Part shown: positions 26,322-35,354 of the stretch, one piece after another
How positions within the stretch are numbered: the stretch's first letter is position 1
How the letters are laid out: every line of letters starts with the position of its first letter
NCBI GenBank assembly: GCA_965247665.1
Contig: CBDFHH010000004.1
Location: 1,054,001-1,118,000 of the forward strand
Source of the DNA: CAUZWH01 sp965247665
GTDB lineage: Bacteria > Pseudomonadota > Alphaproteobacteria > SHVV01
DNA: 64,000 nt
Direction of reading: 5' to 3'
The notes under the pieces: model-generated
Told to the model about the DNA's origin: nothing
The model's input: only the letters and a program-made list of their open reading frames with translations
Database searches by the model: none
Translations under genes and position numbers: made by a program

Positions 26322-27077
26322 ATGAACGAGATCTTCTCCGGGGAAAGACTCTGGTTGCTGCTTCGCCGTGACGTGATCGACGGCTATCGTTCGTTGTTGA
26401 CGATCTCCGCGGCCTTGACCGGAATTATTTTCGTCACTGCGATGATCGCCACCGATGGCTCCGAGGTCGGTCGAAGCTTCTACCTGTCCTGGTTCGGAGC
26501 GCTGCTCTTCCTGTGGGGCATCTTCGCGACCAGCCGCGCATTCAGGGAGCTCCACGACAAGACCAGGAACGAAGCGTATCTCCTGCTTCCCGCATCCGAG
26601 GTCGAAAAGACGGTCGCGCGCCTGCTCATGGTTACGGTCGGTTTCGTGGGGTTCCTGCTGGTTTTTGTCGGTATCGCATCGCTGCTCGTAGAAGGGGTGA
26701 GACTGCTGCTGATCGGTGAACGAAACGCGTTTTTCGATCCCCTCGATCCGAGGGTCTGGAACTTGATACCCGGTTACCTCTTCTTTCAATCGATGTATTT
26801 CCTCGGGGCGGCCTGGTTTCGTAAAGCGCATCTCGTCAAGACCACGCTTGCGATAATGCTCATCTGCGTTTTCCTGGCGGCGTTTACGATGCTGGTCGTC
26901 GGCATCGTCTTCGCTCCCTACTGGGGCGGTGGCATCTTCGCCGCCGAATTGCTTTACCGGTCATACGGGAATGTCATCGAAGGCGCCCGCGTCGGCCTTC
27001 AGCTGTTGCTGCCGATCCTGTGTTGGTCGGTGGCCTGGATGCGGGTGAGGGAGACCCAGGTCAGCGATGGAGTTTAG
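26322..27077 (+). CDS. ABC transporter membrane subunit, YtrA-type operon
   Basis: A 251-residue integral membrane protein beginning four bases after the ATPase stop. Six hydrophobic stretches are visible, for example TISAALTGIIFVTAMIA, YLSWFGALLFLWGIFA, GFVGFLLVFVGIASLLV and TLAIMLICVFLAAFTMLVVG. No conserved motif identifies the substrate. Position and size fit the permease partner of the upstream ATPase. It overlaps the regulator start by 11 bases. Confidence 0.85.
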   Translation: MNEIFSGERLWLLLRRDVIDGYRSLLTISAALTGIIFVTAMIATDGSEVGRSFYLSWFGALLFLWGIFATSRAFRELHDKTRNEAYLLLPASEVEKTVARLLMVTVGFVGFLLVFVGIASLLVEGVRLLLIGERNAFFDPLDPRVWNLIPGYLFFQSMYFLGAAWFRKAHLVKTTLAIMLICVFLAAFTMLVVGIVFAPYWGGGIFAAELLYRSYGNVIEGARVGLQLLLPILCWSVAWMRVRETQVSDGV

Positions 27078-27453
27078 CGAACCGAAAGGCATCTATCTGC
27101 AGATCGCGGATCGGATTCGCGAAGGAATCCTCCAGGGGAATTGGCAAGCCGGAGAAAGAATACCGTCCGTTCGAGAGCTGGCAGTTGAGCTGGGAGTGAA
27201 TCCGAACACGGTGACGAAGAGTTATCAAACGCTGATGGACAGACAGATCATTACGAACCAGAGAGGTCGGGGCTATTTTGTGAGCGACAACGCTGCGAGC
27301 CGCGTGTTGGCTCAGATGAGAGACGAGTTTCTTCGCGACCAATTGCCAAGAGTACTTCGTGCCATGCGGCTCTTGGATATAGGGGTGGAAGAACTCGCCA
27401 AGTACCTGGATGAGGATACGGGAGATATCAAGACCGGAGATATCAAGATATGA
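27067..27453 (+). CDS. YtrA-subfamily GntR transcriptional regulator
   Basis: A 128-residue regulator: the N-terminal winged helix occupies about residues 8-75 (IYLQIADRIREGILQGNW, RIPSVRELAVELGVNPNTVTKSYQTL, GRGYFVS), followed by a short helical dimerisation tail, with no effector domain, as is typical for YtrA. It overlaps the permease gene and the next gene (ATGA), so it autoregulates within its own operon. The palindrome at 25432-25453 is its likely target. A short direct repeat (AGATATCAAGA) sits at its very end. Confidence 0.92.
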   Translation: MEFSEPKGIYLQIADRIREGILQGNWQAGERIPSVRELAVELGVNPNTVTKSYQTLMDRQIITNQRGRGYFVSDNAASRVLAQMRDEFLRDQLPRVLRAMRLLDIGVEELAKYLDEDTGDIKTGDIKI

Positions 27454-28152
27454 AACAGAGTCAAATCGCAGTGTTGGCGGCGTGTGGAACCGTTGCCGGG
27501 TTTATTATAGTTGCTGCCATAGGTGCCCGCATCGCGCTTTCCCAAGTCGATATGGGCATGTCGGCAGACCCGATCTCCGCGAGTCGCGATCTCACCGGGT
27601 TCAGTGCGATAGAAGTCAACGGCAACTGGCAGGTCAATGTGACCCGGGGAGACGAATGGCAGGTCGAGCTGTCTTACTCCCGATAATCGCAAGGGCGATA
27701 TCAAGGTGGCGGTTCGCGGCAACCGGCTCGAATTGAATCGCAGGACCTGGTTCTGGTTTCGGGGAGAACACGACCCCCGCTTTACGGTAGGCATCGTCAT
27801 GCCTGAGCTCGAGAAACTGGAACTTGCGGGGACCGGTCAGCTTGACTTGTCGGGCTTTCAGGGCCGTCAACTCGAAATCGACATCAAAGGCAATGTTCGG
27901 TTGCAGGGACGCGAGGGACGATACGACGCGTTGGACCTCTCCGTGGCCGGCGCAAGCGAGATCGATCTGCGCGGCGTCGTCGTGACGAATGCAGAGGTAA
28001 ATCTCGCGGGAACATCGGATCTCACCTTGGCCATGGGCGGCGGCGAGTTGTCCGGATCGATGGCCGGTGCGGGACAGATCAGGTATTACGGATCGGTCTC
28101 CGTGGAGGATGTCGATATCGCAGGCATGGGCCGCCTAAATCATGTGGAGTAA
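27450..28152 (+). pseudogene. DUF2807 (head GIN) secreted protein, frameshifted
   Basis: The first frame (27450-27686) gives an N-terminal membrane anchor/signal (AVLAACGTVAGFIIVAAIGA) and DLTGFSAIEVNGNWQVNV, the hallmark start of a DUF2807 beta-helix. It then hits a TAA at about 27684. The family continues in the next frame from about 27672 (DNRKGDIKVAVRGNRLELN) with the ladder of glycine/Asp turns typical of the fold (ELAGTGQLDLSGF, LAGTSDLTLAMGGG, SVEDVDIAGMGR) to the stop at 28152. One base inserted or deleted near 27675 explains it. A sequencing error is possible. Confidence 0.78.
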
Positions 28153-28426
28153 TCCCTGACCAAGAAGCGACAGCGGGGCCGGTTGCTGTGGCCGTCGCCG
28201 GCGGACGGGGTCGTGCCGATCGCCGCGGCACGGCCTGGCCGCTTGTCGGAAGGGAGCGATCGGCCCAACGAGGTCGGGCAACAACATCGGCCATCTCGGC
28301 TATTTGCACGGTGGAGGTTACAAACTCGATCTCGCCACGCAGCCATGCCTGATACAGCCGGTCTGGCGGAGTACCCTTGGTGATAAGGGCGCCGACCAGG
28401 ATGTTGGTATCAAGAACGACCCGCAC
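28140..28426 (-). pseudogene. PIN-domain toxin, C-terminally degraded
   Basis: The first 50 residues are a normal PIN domain (MRVVLDTNILVGALITKGTPP and a FVTSTVQIAEMADVV segment with the internal glutamate). The rest reads as Arg/Pro-rich noise and lacks the two C-terminal acidic motifs. It runs antisense into the end of the DUF2807 gene, suggesting a deletion that removed the toxin 3' half. The antitoxin upstream is intact. Confidence 0.75.
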
Positions 28427-28646
28427 GCGCGGCGTCCACCTCCTCGTCGATCAGATCCAGGACTTCCCGCTGGTCATATCGGGCATTGCGGTCCTTGACC
28501 TGGCGGACAGTAAGGTCCAGCACGCGGCGGCGCACGGCTTCATCAACAAACCGGGATAAATCGCCCTTCTTGCCACCGTTTCGGGCAAGAAAGGTGCGGA
28601 CCGCCCGATCCGTCTCTTCAGGGATGGATAGGTTCCATCGAGTCAT
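28410..28646 (-). CDS. ribbon-helix-helix antitoxin partner of the broken PIN toxin
   Basis: Started at ATG 28646 (MTRWNLSIPEETDRAVRTFL), 78 residues; the longer open frame includes a 12-bp tandem repeat and is rejected. The short beta strand TRWNLSI followed by helices (GDLSRFVDEAVRRRV) is a ribbon-helix-helix DNA-binding fold. Its 3' end overlaps the PIN gene start by 17 bases. With the toxin broken, this is an orphan antitoxin that may still act as a repressor. Confidence 0.78.
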   Translation of the reverse strand: MTRWNLSIPEETDRAVRTFLARNGGKKGDLSRFVDEAVRRRVLDLTVRQVKDRNARYDQREVLDLIDEEVDAARAGRS

Positions 28647-28681
28647 GGTTCCGTTCCCACACACAGGCGCATAGACACTTA

Positions 28682-28717
28682 TACACCCATCTTTACACCC
28701 ATCTTTACACCCATCTT
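28682..28717. repeat. three perfect 12-bp tandem units
   Basis: TACACCCATCTT is repeated exactly at 28682-28693, 28694-28705 and 28706-28717, in the promoter region of the orphan antitoxin gene, 36 bases upstream of its start. It could be operator duplication or simple slippage. Confidence 0.92.
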
Positions 28718-28751
28718 GTCGGGTGTTGGACTGCGCCGTCAATTCCCCATC

Positions 28752-28834
28752 TATTCGGGCCAAACAAGGCGTCTGACGCCGAGGCGCCGGTGCTCGGCAT
28801 CCGACAGGAACCGTTCGCGCTTCTCTTCGCGGAA
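28752..28834 (-). pseudogene. integrase N-terminal relic
   Basis: A short minus-strand frame encodes REEKRERFLSDAEHRRLG, which resembles the segment of tyrosine integrases linking the N-terminal and catalytic domains (usually RERFLSDEE..RL). Nothing else of the gene is found. The rest of 28840-29189 holds no gene I recognise. Confidence 0.5.
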
Positions 28835-29189
28835 CAACCGGGCGGCGGGAGGACACGGCCAATATCGAGAGGCTGGGCCCGCAAACGACTGTCGATATCG
28901 CGAAAGTAAAAACCAACCTGATAAAACGGTTCGCCGGCAGCATCTCTCTACCCTGGCACTCCTGTTGATCGTATTCATCATGTAGATCAAGACCGCCTGA
29001 TCTACTTTTGGGTCATGCGCCACATCCCGGTACCCCCCGCAACGTCCCGTGCGCGCACCTCGACGGTCTTGCGCTTCCACCGGGCGCTCGCGTTGGAAAT
29101 GCACGGCGCACGGATTCGGGCACGCGAGTTGTGCTGCGGGGTGATCGTGCTAGGCTACGAAGCGAACGAGGGAGCGACGGGAGACACGC

Positions 29190-30068
29190 ATGTGCGACGA
29201 GAGAACACTCCGTGACGCGGAGGACTACCTGCGCCGCTCGGGAAAGCTGAGCCGGCGCGAGTTCGGGGTGCTGTCGGTCGGGACGGGACTGGCCATGCTC
29301 TTGCCGCGGGCCGCGAACGCACTGGACGTGACGGCCGCGGATGTCGAGGTGTCGACACCCGACGGCACGGCGGATTGTCACTTCGTGCGCCCCTCGAGCG
29401 GCGCCCATCCGGGTGTGCTGATCTGGCCCGATGCACTCGGTCTGCGGCCCGCCTTCGAGCAGATGGGGCGGCGACTGGCCGAATCGGGGTACGCGGTGCT
29501 GGTCGTCAATCCCTACTACCGGAGCGCCAGAGCGCCGGTCTTGGCCGAGGGCGCCTCGTTTCGGGACGAAGCGACGCGCAAGACCATCATACCCCTGATG
29601 CGCTCGTTGAACGCCGAGACCAACGTGACGGATGCGAGGGCCTTCGTCGGCTTCCTCGACGCTCAGGACGCCGTGGCCAGCAACCGGAAGATGGGGACGA
29701 TGGGATACTGCATGGGCGGACCCATCACCATGCGCACCGCGGCGGCGCTCCCCGACCGGATCGGTGCCGGCGCATCGTTCCATGGCGGCAGGCTCGTGAC
29801 CGACGCACCCGACAGCCCCCATCTGCTCGTCGGCAAGATGCAGGCACGCTATCTGTTCGCGATTGCCGAGAACGACGACAAGAAGGATCCGAAGGCCAAG
29901 ACCGTGCTGCGGGAGGCGTTTGCCGGCGTCGGGCTGTCGGCAGAGATCGAAGTCTACGCGGGCACCCTGCATGGCTGGTGCCCGCCGGACTCCCCCGTCT
30001 ACAACGAAGCGCAGGCGGAGCGGGCCTGGAGCCGGTTGCTGAACCTGTTCGAAACCGCCTTGGCCTGA
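29190..30068 (+). CDS. dienelactone hydrolase family protein with Tat-like signal
   Basis: A 292-residue alpha/beta hydrolase. The N terminus has a twin-arginine-like SRREFGVLSVGTGLAML segment, so export by Tat is likely. The nucleophile motif is GYCMGG with cysteine, as in genuine dienelactone hydrolases, the acid lies near AIAENDDKKD, and the histidine is in GTLHGWC. Dienelactone hydrolases open cyclic lactones from catechol breakdown. It faces the Rieske gene at 30386 across an IS630 relic; a shared aromatic pathway is possible but unproven. Confidence 0.9.
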   Translation: MCDERTLRDAEDYLRRSGKLSRREFGVLSVGTGLAMLLPRAANALDVTAADVEVSTPDGTADCHFVRPSSGAHPGVLIWPDALGLRPAFEQMGRRLAESGYAVLVVNPYYRSARAPVLAEGASFRDEATRKTIIPLMRSLNAETNVTDARAFVGFLDAQDAVASNRKMGTMGYCMGGPITMRTAAALPDRIGAGASFHGGRLVTDAPDSPHLLVGKMQARYLFAIAENDDKKDPKAKTVLREAFAGVGLSAEIEVYAGTLHGWCPPDSPVYNEAQAERAWSRLLNLFETALA

Positions 30069-30226
30069 GGCGAAGGGCCCGCCCGCGTTTCCAGGTTGTC
30101 CCTGCACGACATGGATGCGCCGAGGTCGGTAACGTCACGGTGAATGAATTGGAGATTCCTGCGTAGTCAGGAAGTCCAACCTTCAGTTCCTATTCCTATT
30201 CAACCTTCAATGTGGAGGTTGAGGGC

Positions 30227-30298
30227 TCATCGGCAAAAACGTTCGCTGGAGGCGAGGATGTCGTCGGCGTTTTTGGTCCAGCGGAAGGGTTCGGGATC
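30227..30298 (-). pseudogene. IS630-family transposase tail
   Basis: The minus strand encodes DPEPFRWTKNADDILASSER followed by FCR and a stop, the conserved last residues of IS630 transposases. The same tail appears in the copy at 45755-46112. The rest of the element is absent. The surrounding gap 30069-30385 otherwise shows only a short duplicated CCTATT stretch. Confidence 0.75.
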
Positions 30299-30385
30299 GC
30301 GGTTCTAGTCTAGATGCCCGCCTGAGTGGGGTGAGGGGGGCTTCTTAGGATTAATCTTGAAAGCGCGCCGCCTCACGCGCGCCGT

Positions 30386-31663
30386 TCACTCCGCGGCGAT
30401 ATTCGAGATCCCGGTTTGCGGGCCGATGCCCATCAGATCGCACCAATAACGCCAGAACCCACGCACCGAGCTTTCGGTCAGCAGATGATCATCCTTGAGC
30501 GGAATATCGCCGAGCCCACCCATCGCCAGCACCGAATGGGCATCCGCATAGTCACCATGGATGCCGAGCTGTAGCAGCCGTCCGGCTTCCCCGTCTTCCA
30601 TCGAAACCAGGCCGCCGGGGCCGACCAGATTGACCTGCTTGGCCCGCATGTGGCGGAGCTCCGCAGAGTCGTCGGCGTATCCGAAATAGGTCCAGTAGAG
30701 TTCATATTCGGTGGCGCTGCGAGGCCGGATCTGCCGCGTCGCCAGCGTGTTCGAAAGGCGTTGGACCAGCAAGTTCGGGAAGAAGGCGCACAGCAAAACT
30801 GCGCGCTCGTCGTTCATCTCGACGATGTATTCGTTGAACGAGGGATCCTGCAGGGAGAGGCCTTCTTCGTAGAGCGTGGTGTCGCCGTAGTCACTGGTGT
30901 CTCCGAGGACCTCCTCACTTGGCACCACATAGACGATGCGATGCCGCGCCCGGTCGTCCATCTCCGAGCCCCCTTTGTGAGTCGCCCGCGACAGGCCGAA
31001 CGTCACCAGGAACTTGTGCAGCAGCACGCCGTGGTAATCGTCGAGCAGGTTCTCGTAATACAGCTTCCAATTGGCCGGGATGCGCTGGCGCGAATAGCCG
31101 ATGATCTCGATTGGTTTGGCGAAGATGGTGTCGAGATAGTCCAGCATCGGTGGGCCCAGGAAATCTTCGAGCGGTTCGATCTCTTGGGCAAATGACACGA
31201 ATACGACGCCGCGATAACTCGCGACCTTCAGCGTGCGCAAGCCATGCTCGCCCATCTCGAAGTCGGCCGGCATTCCGCCCTTGCCTTTAAGGCCGCGCAG
31301 GAACGGCACGCCGATCAAATTGCCTTTCCGGTCGTAGCACCAGTGGTGGTAGATGCAGGTGAAATCCTTGGCCGTGCCTGACGTCGTGCGCACCAACAAC
31401 GTTCCGCGGTGAGCGCAACGATTGACGAACGCGGTCAAACTGCCGTCGTCGGCACGAACCACCACAACCGGTGTGTCGCCGATATAGGTCGTCTGGTAGT
31501 CGCCCGAGCCAGGTACTTCCGCCTCCAGGCAGGCATAGGCCCACACCCGGCCGCGAAAGATTCGCTGCTGCTCGAGCTCGTGGACTTCCTGATCGACGAA
31601 CACGGAGTAAGGCACGCGGCTGAAATCGACCTCCGGCCAATCGTGGGTTTGAGGGTGAACCAT
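30386..31663 (-). CDS. Rieske [2Fe-2S] aromatic ring-hydroxylating dioxygenase, alpha subunit
   Basis: A 425-residue protein. Rieske ligands: CAHR and CIYHHW (the family usually has CPYHGW, so the two residues around the second histidine are unusual). The iron site is in ENLLDDYHGVLLH, with the bridging Asp and two His. The N-terminal ELEQQRIFRGRVW is the usual entry to the Rieske domain. Length and motifs match large subunits of benzoate/biphenyl/anthranilate-type dioxygenases. No small subunit is encoded next to it. It is divergent from the OYE and second Rieske genes, which probably belong to the same degradative region. Confidence 0.9.
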   Translation of the reverse strand: MVHPQTHDWPEVDFSRVPYSVFVDQEVHELEQQRIFRGRVWAYACLEAEVPGSGDYQTTYIGDTPVVVVRADDGSLTAFVNRCAHRGTLLVRTTSGTAKDFTCIYHHWCYDRKGNLIGVPFLRGLKGKGGMPADFEMGEHGLRTLKVASYRGVVFVSFAQEIEPLEDFLGPPMLDYLDTIFAKPIEIIGYSRQRIPANWKLYYENLLDDYHGVLLHKFLVTFGLSRATHKGGSEMDDRARHRIVYVVPSEEVLGDTSDYGDTTLYEEGLSLQDPSFNEYIVEMNDERAVLLCAFFPNLLVQRLSNTLATRQIRPRSATEYELYWTYFGYADDSAELRHMRAKQVNLVGPGGLVSMEDGEAGRLLQLGIHGDYADAHSVLAMGGLGDIPLKDDHLLTESSVRGFWRYWCDLMGIGPQTGISNIAAE

Positions 31664-32338
31664 CTAACTCTCCAATTGTCCGAGCAGATCCAATTAAGCC
31701 TACCGCGAATCGCGCGCATGACGCTGAGCAATCCGACGGCGACGACATTGCGGTGGGTTGCCGCCACCTAGCATGCCAAAGTCGCGCAGTAGCAGCATGG
31801 CGAGGCCGACCGACGCCTCGATAGGCACCATCGGACGTTCGCGAAATCCGCGCGTTCCATCGCGATTTCCAATACGCCCTCGCCGTCAAGGCGTGCAATC
31901 ACCGGCGTTTCCGTGATTCGATTGCCGAGCCGTTGCTTGAGCGCGGCGATCACACCTTGCGTCGTCGCAACCAGTTCGCGCACCCGCGCCGGGTCGTCGT
32001 GCTCGAGCGACCACGCCAGTCGCACTCGCATTCGCAACACGCCGCGCCCATTTCACGTCGAGGCCTCGGGTAGAAGCCTCGGCCCCTGCTGCTGCGAATA
32101 AACGCCCCGTGGGCATAGGGCAGGCCTGGCGCGTGCAGATTGCCAAAACGGTCTTCAGCCAAGGTGCACTCGAGGTTCCCGCACAACGACTCTCCCGATA
32201 TCTCCCGACTCAACACCGACTGCGACGATAGGGTGGGATCGTCACGCGGTAAACCAGCCAAGCCCGTGGTATCAATCCTGCGCCGGCTATTGCCCAATGA
32301 TTGAGGGGTGCCTCACCGATCTCCTACACTAGCGAAAC
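31664..32338. other. divergent intergenic region with a decayed minus-strand frame
   Basis: A minus-strand stretch (31768-32040) reads coding-like (RLAWSLEHDDPARVRELVAT and LDGEGVLEIAMERADF), and another frame upstream gives LCGNLECTLAEDRFGN. No frame continues through, and I recognise no family, so it is probably a decayed gene. It separates the divergent Rieske gene (30386-31663) from the OYE gene. Confidence 0.35.
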
Positions 32339-33541
32339 ATGTCGATCGACAAACTCTTCGAACCCGGCCGGATTGGTGGGCTCACGCTCGACAACCGATT
32401 GGTGCGGTCGGCGACGTCCGAAATGATGGCGCGCGACAGCGGCGAGATCACCGACCAGTTCATCGACCTCTATCGAAACCTTGCGCGTGGCGGTGCCGGC
32501 CTGATGTTTACCGGCATGTTGTACCCCCACCGGGGTGGTCGCTATATCACCAAGCAGGCCGGCATTCATGATAACGCGATGATTCCGGCGCTGGCGCGCC
32601 TCACCGCGCAGGTTCACGACGCCGGCGGGATCATCTTCGCTGAACTCGGTCACGCCGGCAGCCAAAGCCGCGACCCCACCGTCACGCCGCTGGCCCCGTC
32701 GCCGGTCGAGAACTTCATCTCGCTGCGTGAGCCCCAAGAAGCCAGCGATGCCGAGATCAAAGATGTAATCGCCGCCTTTGCGCAAGCGGCGCGACGGGTG
32801 CGCCAGGCCGGTTTCGACGGTGTCCACGTGCATGCAGGCCACGGGTATTTGATCAGCGAGTTCAGCTCGCCCTATGCCAATCGACGCAACGATGATTGGG
32901 GCGGTGATGCTGACCGGCGAAGTCGTTTCCTGCTCGAAATCTACCGCGCTATACGCGCTGCCGTCGGCAACGATTTCCCCGTCACGTTCAAGCTCGGAAT
33001 CGCCGATTCGATGGACACCGGCGGTCTCGCGACCGAGGAGAGCCTGCCGCGCGCGGCGCGACTGGAGGCCGAAGGAGTCGATGCGATCGAAGTCTCGGTC
33101 GGCATCATGCACCTAACCAGCATGAGCGCCGGCGAGTTCATCGGCGTTTCACCGGCGCGGGCGGTGCAGGATCTGGTGCTTCACCGATTGTGGATGCTGG
33201 CCGGCGACGAATGCTATTTCCGTGCCCACGCTCAGGCAGTCAAGCAAGCTCTGACCAGGATCCCTCTCATTCTGGTCGGCGGGATCCGACGCATCGAGAC
33301 GATGGCTGAGATCTTGACGAGCGGCGATGCCGATTTCATATCGATGTCGCGACCCTTCATCCGAGAACCCGATCTTGCCAACAAGATCAAGGCCGGCAAG
33401 CGCGGTCTCGTCGACTGCGTTTCATGCAACATATGTCTCGAGCATGAGCTTACCGATCCCCTCCAATGCTGGCGCAACGACAAGCGGCTGCTACTCAAAC
33501 ACATGCTTTGGAAATTGACCGGCGGTCACAAGCACCACTGA
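32339..33541 (+). CDS. NADH:flavin oxidoreductase (old yellow enzyme family)
   Basis: A 400-residue FMN TIM-barrel: LFEPGRIGGLTLDNRLVRSA at the start, HAGSQSR, then GFDGVHVHAGHGYLISEF with the two active-site histidines, NRRNDDWGGD, VTFKLGIADS and a C-terminal ADFISMSRPFIREPDL phosphate site followed by a cysteine-bearing tail (CVSCNICLEHEL). The cysteine tail is typical of the 2,4-dienoyl-CoA reductase/trimethylamine dehydrogenase-like branch that can carry a 4Fe-4S cluster. The protein stops soon after and lacks the extra flavodoxin-like domains. It precedes a Rieske gene by 70 bases, so the pair is probably co-transcribed and may supply demethylation or ring-reduction steps. Confidence 0.9.
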   Translation: MSIDKLFEPGRIGGLTLDNRLVRSATSEMMARDSGEITDQFIDLYRNLARGGAGLMFTGMLYPHRGGRYITKQAGIHDNAMIPALARLTAQVHDAGGIIFAELGHAGSQSRDPTVTPLAPSPVENFISLREPQEASDAEIKDVIAAFAQAARRVRQAGFDGVHVHAGHGYLISEFSSPYANRRNDDWGGDADRRSRFLLEIYRAIRAAVGNDFPVTFKLGIADSMDTGGLATEESLPRAARLEAEGVDAIEVSVGIMHLTSMSAGEFIGVSPARAVQDLVLHRLWMLAGDECYFRAHAQAVKQALTRIPLILVGGIRRIETMAEILTSGDADFISMSRPFIREPDLANKIKAGKRGLVDCVSCNICLEHELTDPLQCWRNDKRLLLKHMLWKLTGGHKHH

Positions 33542-33611
33542 ATTGGTGCGCGACAGTGTCGTTAAAGCGAACGTGGTAGGATTTTCCCCGCCTTCGAACC
33601 GGAGACGCGCC

Positions 33612-34778
33612 GTGAGTGAAGCCGCGATTGCGAGCACCTACGCCAACGGAAATCTATCGGCGAGTGCGCCCACCGATCGTTCGCGCCACGTCCCCGGCTA
33701 CATCTATTCATCGCCGCGCATCTATGAGCTCGAGAAACGCAACGTCTTCATGAAGGATTGGTTGTGCGTTGCTCGCGTTGAAGAAGTCGCAAACCCCGGC
33801 GATTACATGACGTTTCATATCGTCGATGAGCCCATCATTGTGTCGCGCGATACGCGCGGCGAACTCCACGCGTTCGCGAATATGTGCCGCCATCGTGGCG
33901 TCGAGGTTGCGACCGGCAACGGCACCACATCGGAGTTCCGTTGCCCCTATCACGGCTGGCTCTACGACCTCACCGGCAAGCTGGTTGGCGCCCCCTATAT
34001 GAAAGAGGCCGAAGGCTTCGATCCCCGGGATTGTGCGTTGCGGCCACTACGCGCCGACGTCTGGGCGGGCTGGATATTCGTGAACTTCGATCTCGACGCC
34101 GAACCGCTGACCGCGTTCGTTGCCGATTTCGCGGCCGACTTCGATTTGCTCAGGCAGGAAGATTGCCGCCTCGCCGACAAGCTGGTTACCGACCTTGATT
34201 GCAATTGGAAGCTCATCAACGAAAACATCGTCGATGTCTATCATTTCCAGGTGCTGCACGCGCATTCGTTCGGCGGCGTGATCGACGGCGAGCGATTTCC
34301 GTTCAATACCAAGCGGCGTGGCGGTTACAGCTCCTTCTTCGACGCCTCGCCGACCACGCCCGACGGCAAAACCCGTTTTCGCAAGATGCCCTGGCTCGAC
34401 GACCGCCCCGATAGTTTTGGTTGCGGCGGTTTCATGGCCCCGAACTTCAATCTCATCGCGCGCAGCGATGCGGTGCAACCGTTTGTCGCCTGGCCGATCG
34501 GACCGAAACGAACGCGCCTGATCACCTACACGCTGTTTCCGGTGGAATTCTTCGATGATCCTAATTTCGACGACAAGCTCGACGACTACCGCGAAGCGAT
34601 GGTGACGTTGATCGAGGAGGATCGCGATATGTCGAACTCGCTGCAACGCGCGATGGATACCTCCAGTTTCAAGCCGGGCCCGATGTCGCGTCTGGAAACC
34701 CTGGTCCACAACATCATTGACGCGCATCTCCAGCGCATTGGTGAATTTCCGGAAGGTTGGGTGGGCGCGTCTCGCTAG
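33612..34778 (+). CDS. Rieske [2Fe-2S] ring-hydroxylating oxygenase, alpha subunit
   Basis: I start at GTG 33612, eight bases after a GGAG; a TTG at 33543 is also in frame. The product has 388 residues. Rieske ligands are CRHRGVE and CPYHGWLYD. The iron motif is NENIVDVYHFQVLHAHSFG with Asp and two His. It is the third such oxygenase in the window and is distinct from the others (PGDYMTFHIVDEPIIV before the Rieske site). It follows the OYE gene on the same strand. Members of this family include choline/carnitine/glycine-betaine-type and aromatic oxygenases; the substrate cannot be assigned. Confidence 0.9.
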   Translation: MSEAAIASTYANGNLSASAPTDRSRHVPGYIYSSPRIYELEKRNVFMKDWLCVARVEEVANPGDYMTFHIVDEPIIVSRDTRGELHAFANMCRHRGVEVATGNGTTSEFRCPYHGWLYDLTGKLVGAPYMKEAEGFDPRDCALRPLRADVWAGWIFVNFDLDAEPLTAFVADFAADFDLLRQEDCRLADKLVTDLDCNWKLINENIVDVYHFQVLHAHSFGGVIDGERFPFNTKRRGGYSSFFDASPTTPDGKTRFRKMPWLDDRPDSFGCGGFMAPNFNLIARSDAVQPFVAWPIGPKRTRLITYTLFPVEFFDDPNFDDKLDDYREAMVTLIEEDRDMSNSLQRAMDTSSFKPGPMSRLETLVHNIIDAHLQRIGEFPEGWVGASR

Positions 34779-34829
34779 TTCATACGATCGAGCGCCTCAA
34801 GTTGTGGGGTTTGCCATTGTTATGGGTGC

Positions 34830-35235
34830 AAAACTTAAAGCGGCGTACATATAGCGGCGGTTGAAACGCACATAGCCGGGGTTGCCACCGGGCCATCGTT
34901 CGAAGTCATGGAATTGTCCCGCGATCATTGCGGCCAATCCGGCCTCCTGCGCCGCCAAGTCGCCAGCAACTCGCGAACCGCCGGCAACTTGTCGGCCCCG
35001 GTGGCCTGGACAATGCGGCTGCACAGTCCCAACAAAAGGCGAAGCTTGGACAAGTAGCGCACGCCGGACTGATGGTTGCCGAAGCAATGGCTGGCCGTCT
35101 CGAAGTAGATGTCGGGCGATAGTTTGGTGTCGTCGAGAACGAAGATCTTTTACCACGGCACCTTCACGCCATCGCACACCACCATCGAGTCGGATTCGTC
35201 GTAGCGATAGGAAAGGGGCGCGGCGGCCATGCGCC
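34830..35235 (-). pseudogene. 4-hydroxyphenylacetate 3-hydroxylase-like gene, broken
   Basis: Reading down the minus strand from 35235: APLSYRYDESDSMVVCDGVK, VPW then an in-frame TAA (35150-35152), then KIFVLDDTKLSPDIYFETAS, CFGNHQSGVRYLSKLRLLLG. A frameshift near 34960 leads to AGLAAMIAGQFHDFERWPGG and FNRRYMYAALSF. These are conserved blocks of the HpaB family of FADH2-dependent monooxygenases. The N-terminal part, one codon and the C-terminal end are lost, so it cannot be functional. Confidence 0.85.
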
Positions 35236-35326
35236 ACAGCTCGGCTTCGTAGCCCGTCGTGGCACCCTGGGAATCCCGCCCGTTGTCGCCATCTGTCTTG
35301 GATTCCCTCGGTCGACCCCGCGCCAT
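35230..35326 (-). pseudogene. HsdM N-terminal fragment fused to the hydroxylase relic
   Basis: From ATG 35326 the minus strand encodes MARGRPRESKTDGDNGRDSQ and continues GATTGYEAELWRMA, the start of a type I restriction-modification methylase (HsdM). It then passes in frame into the hydroxylase relic at about 35230, ending at the TAA at 35150. The 58-codon fusion is short. It marks a deletion or recombination junction between a lost hsd locus and an unrelated catabolic gene. Confidence 0.7.
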
Positions 35327-35354
35327 GCGCTGTCTCCCTAATTTTCGGGCTGTC

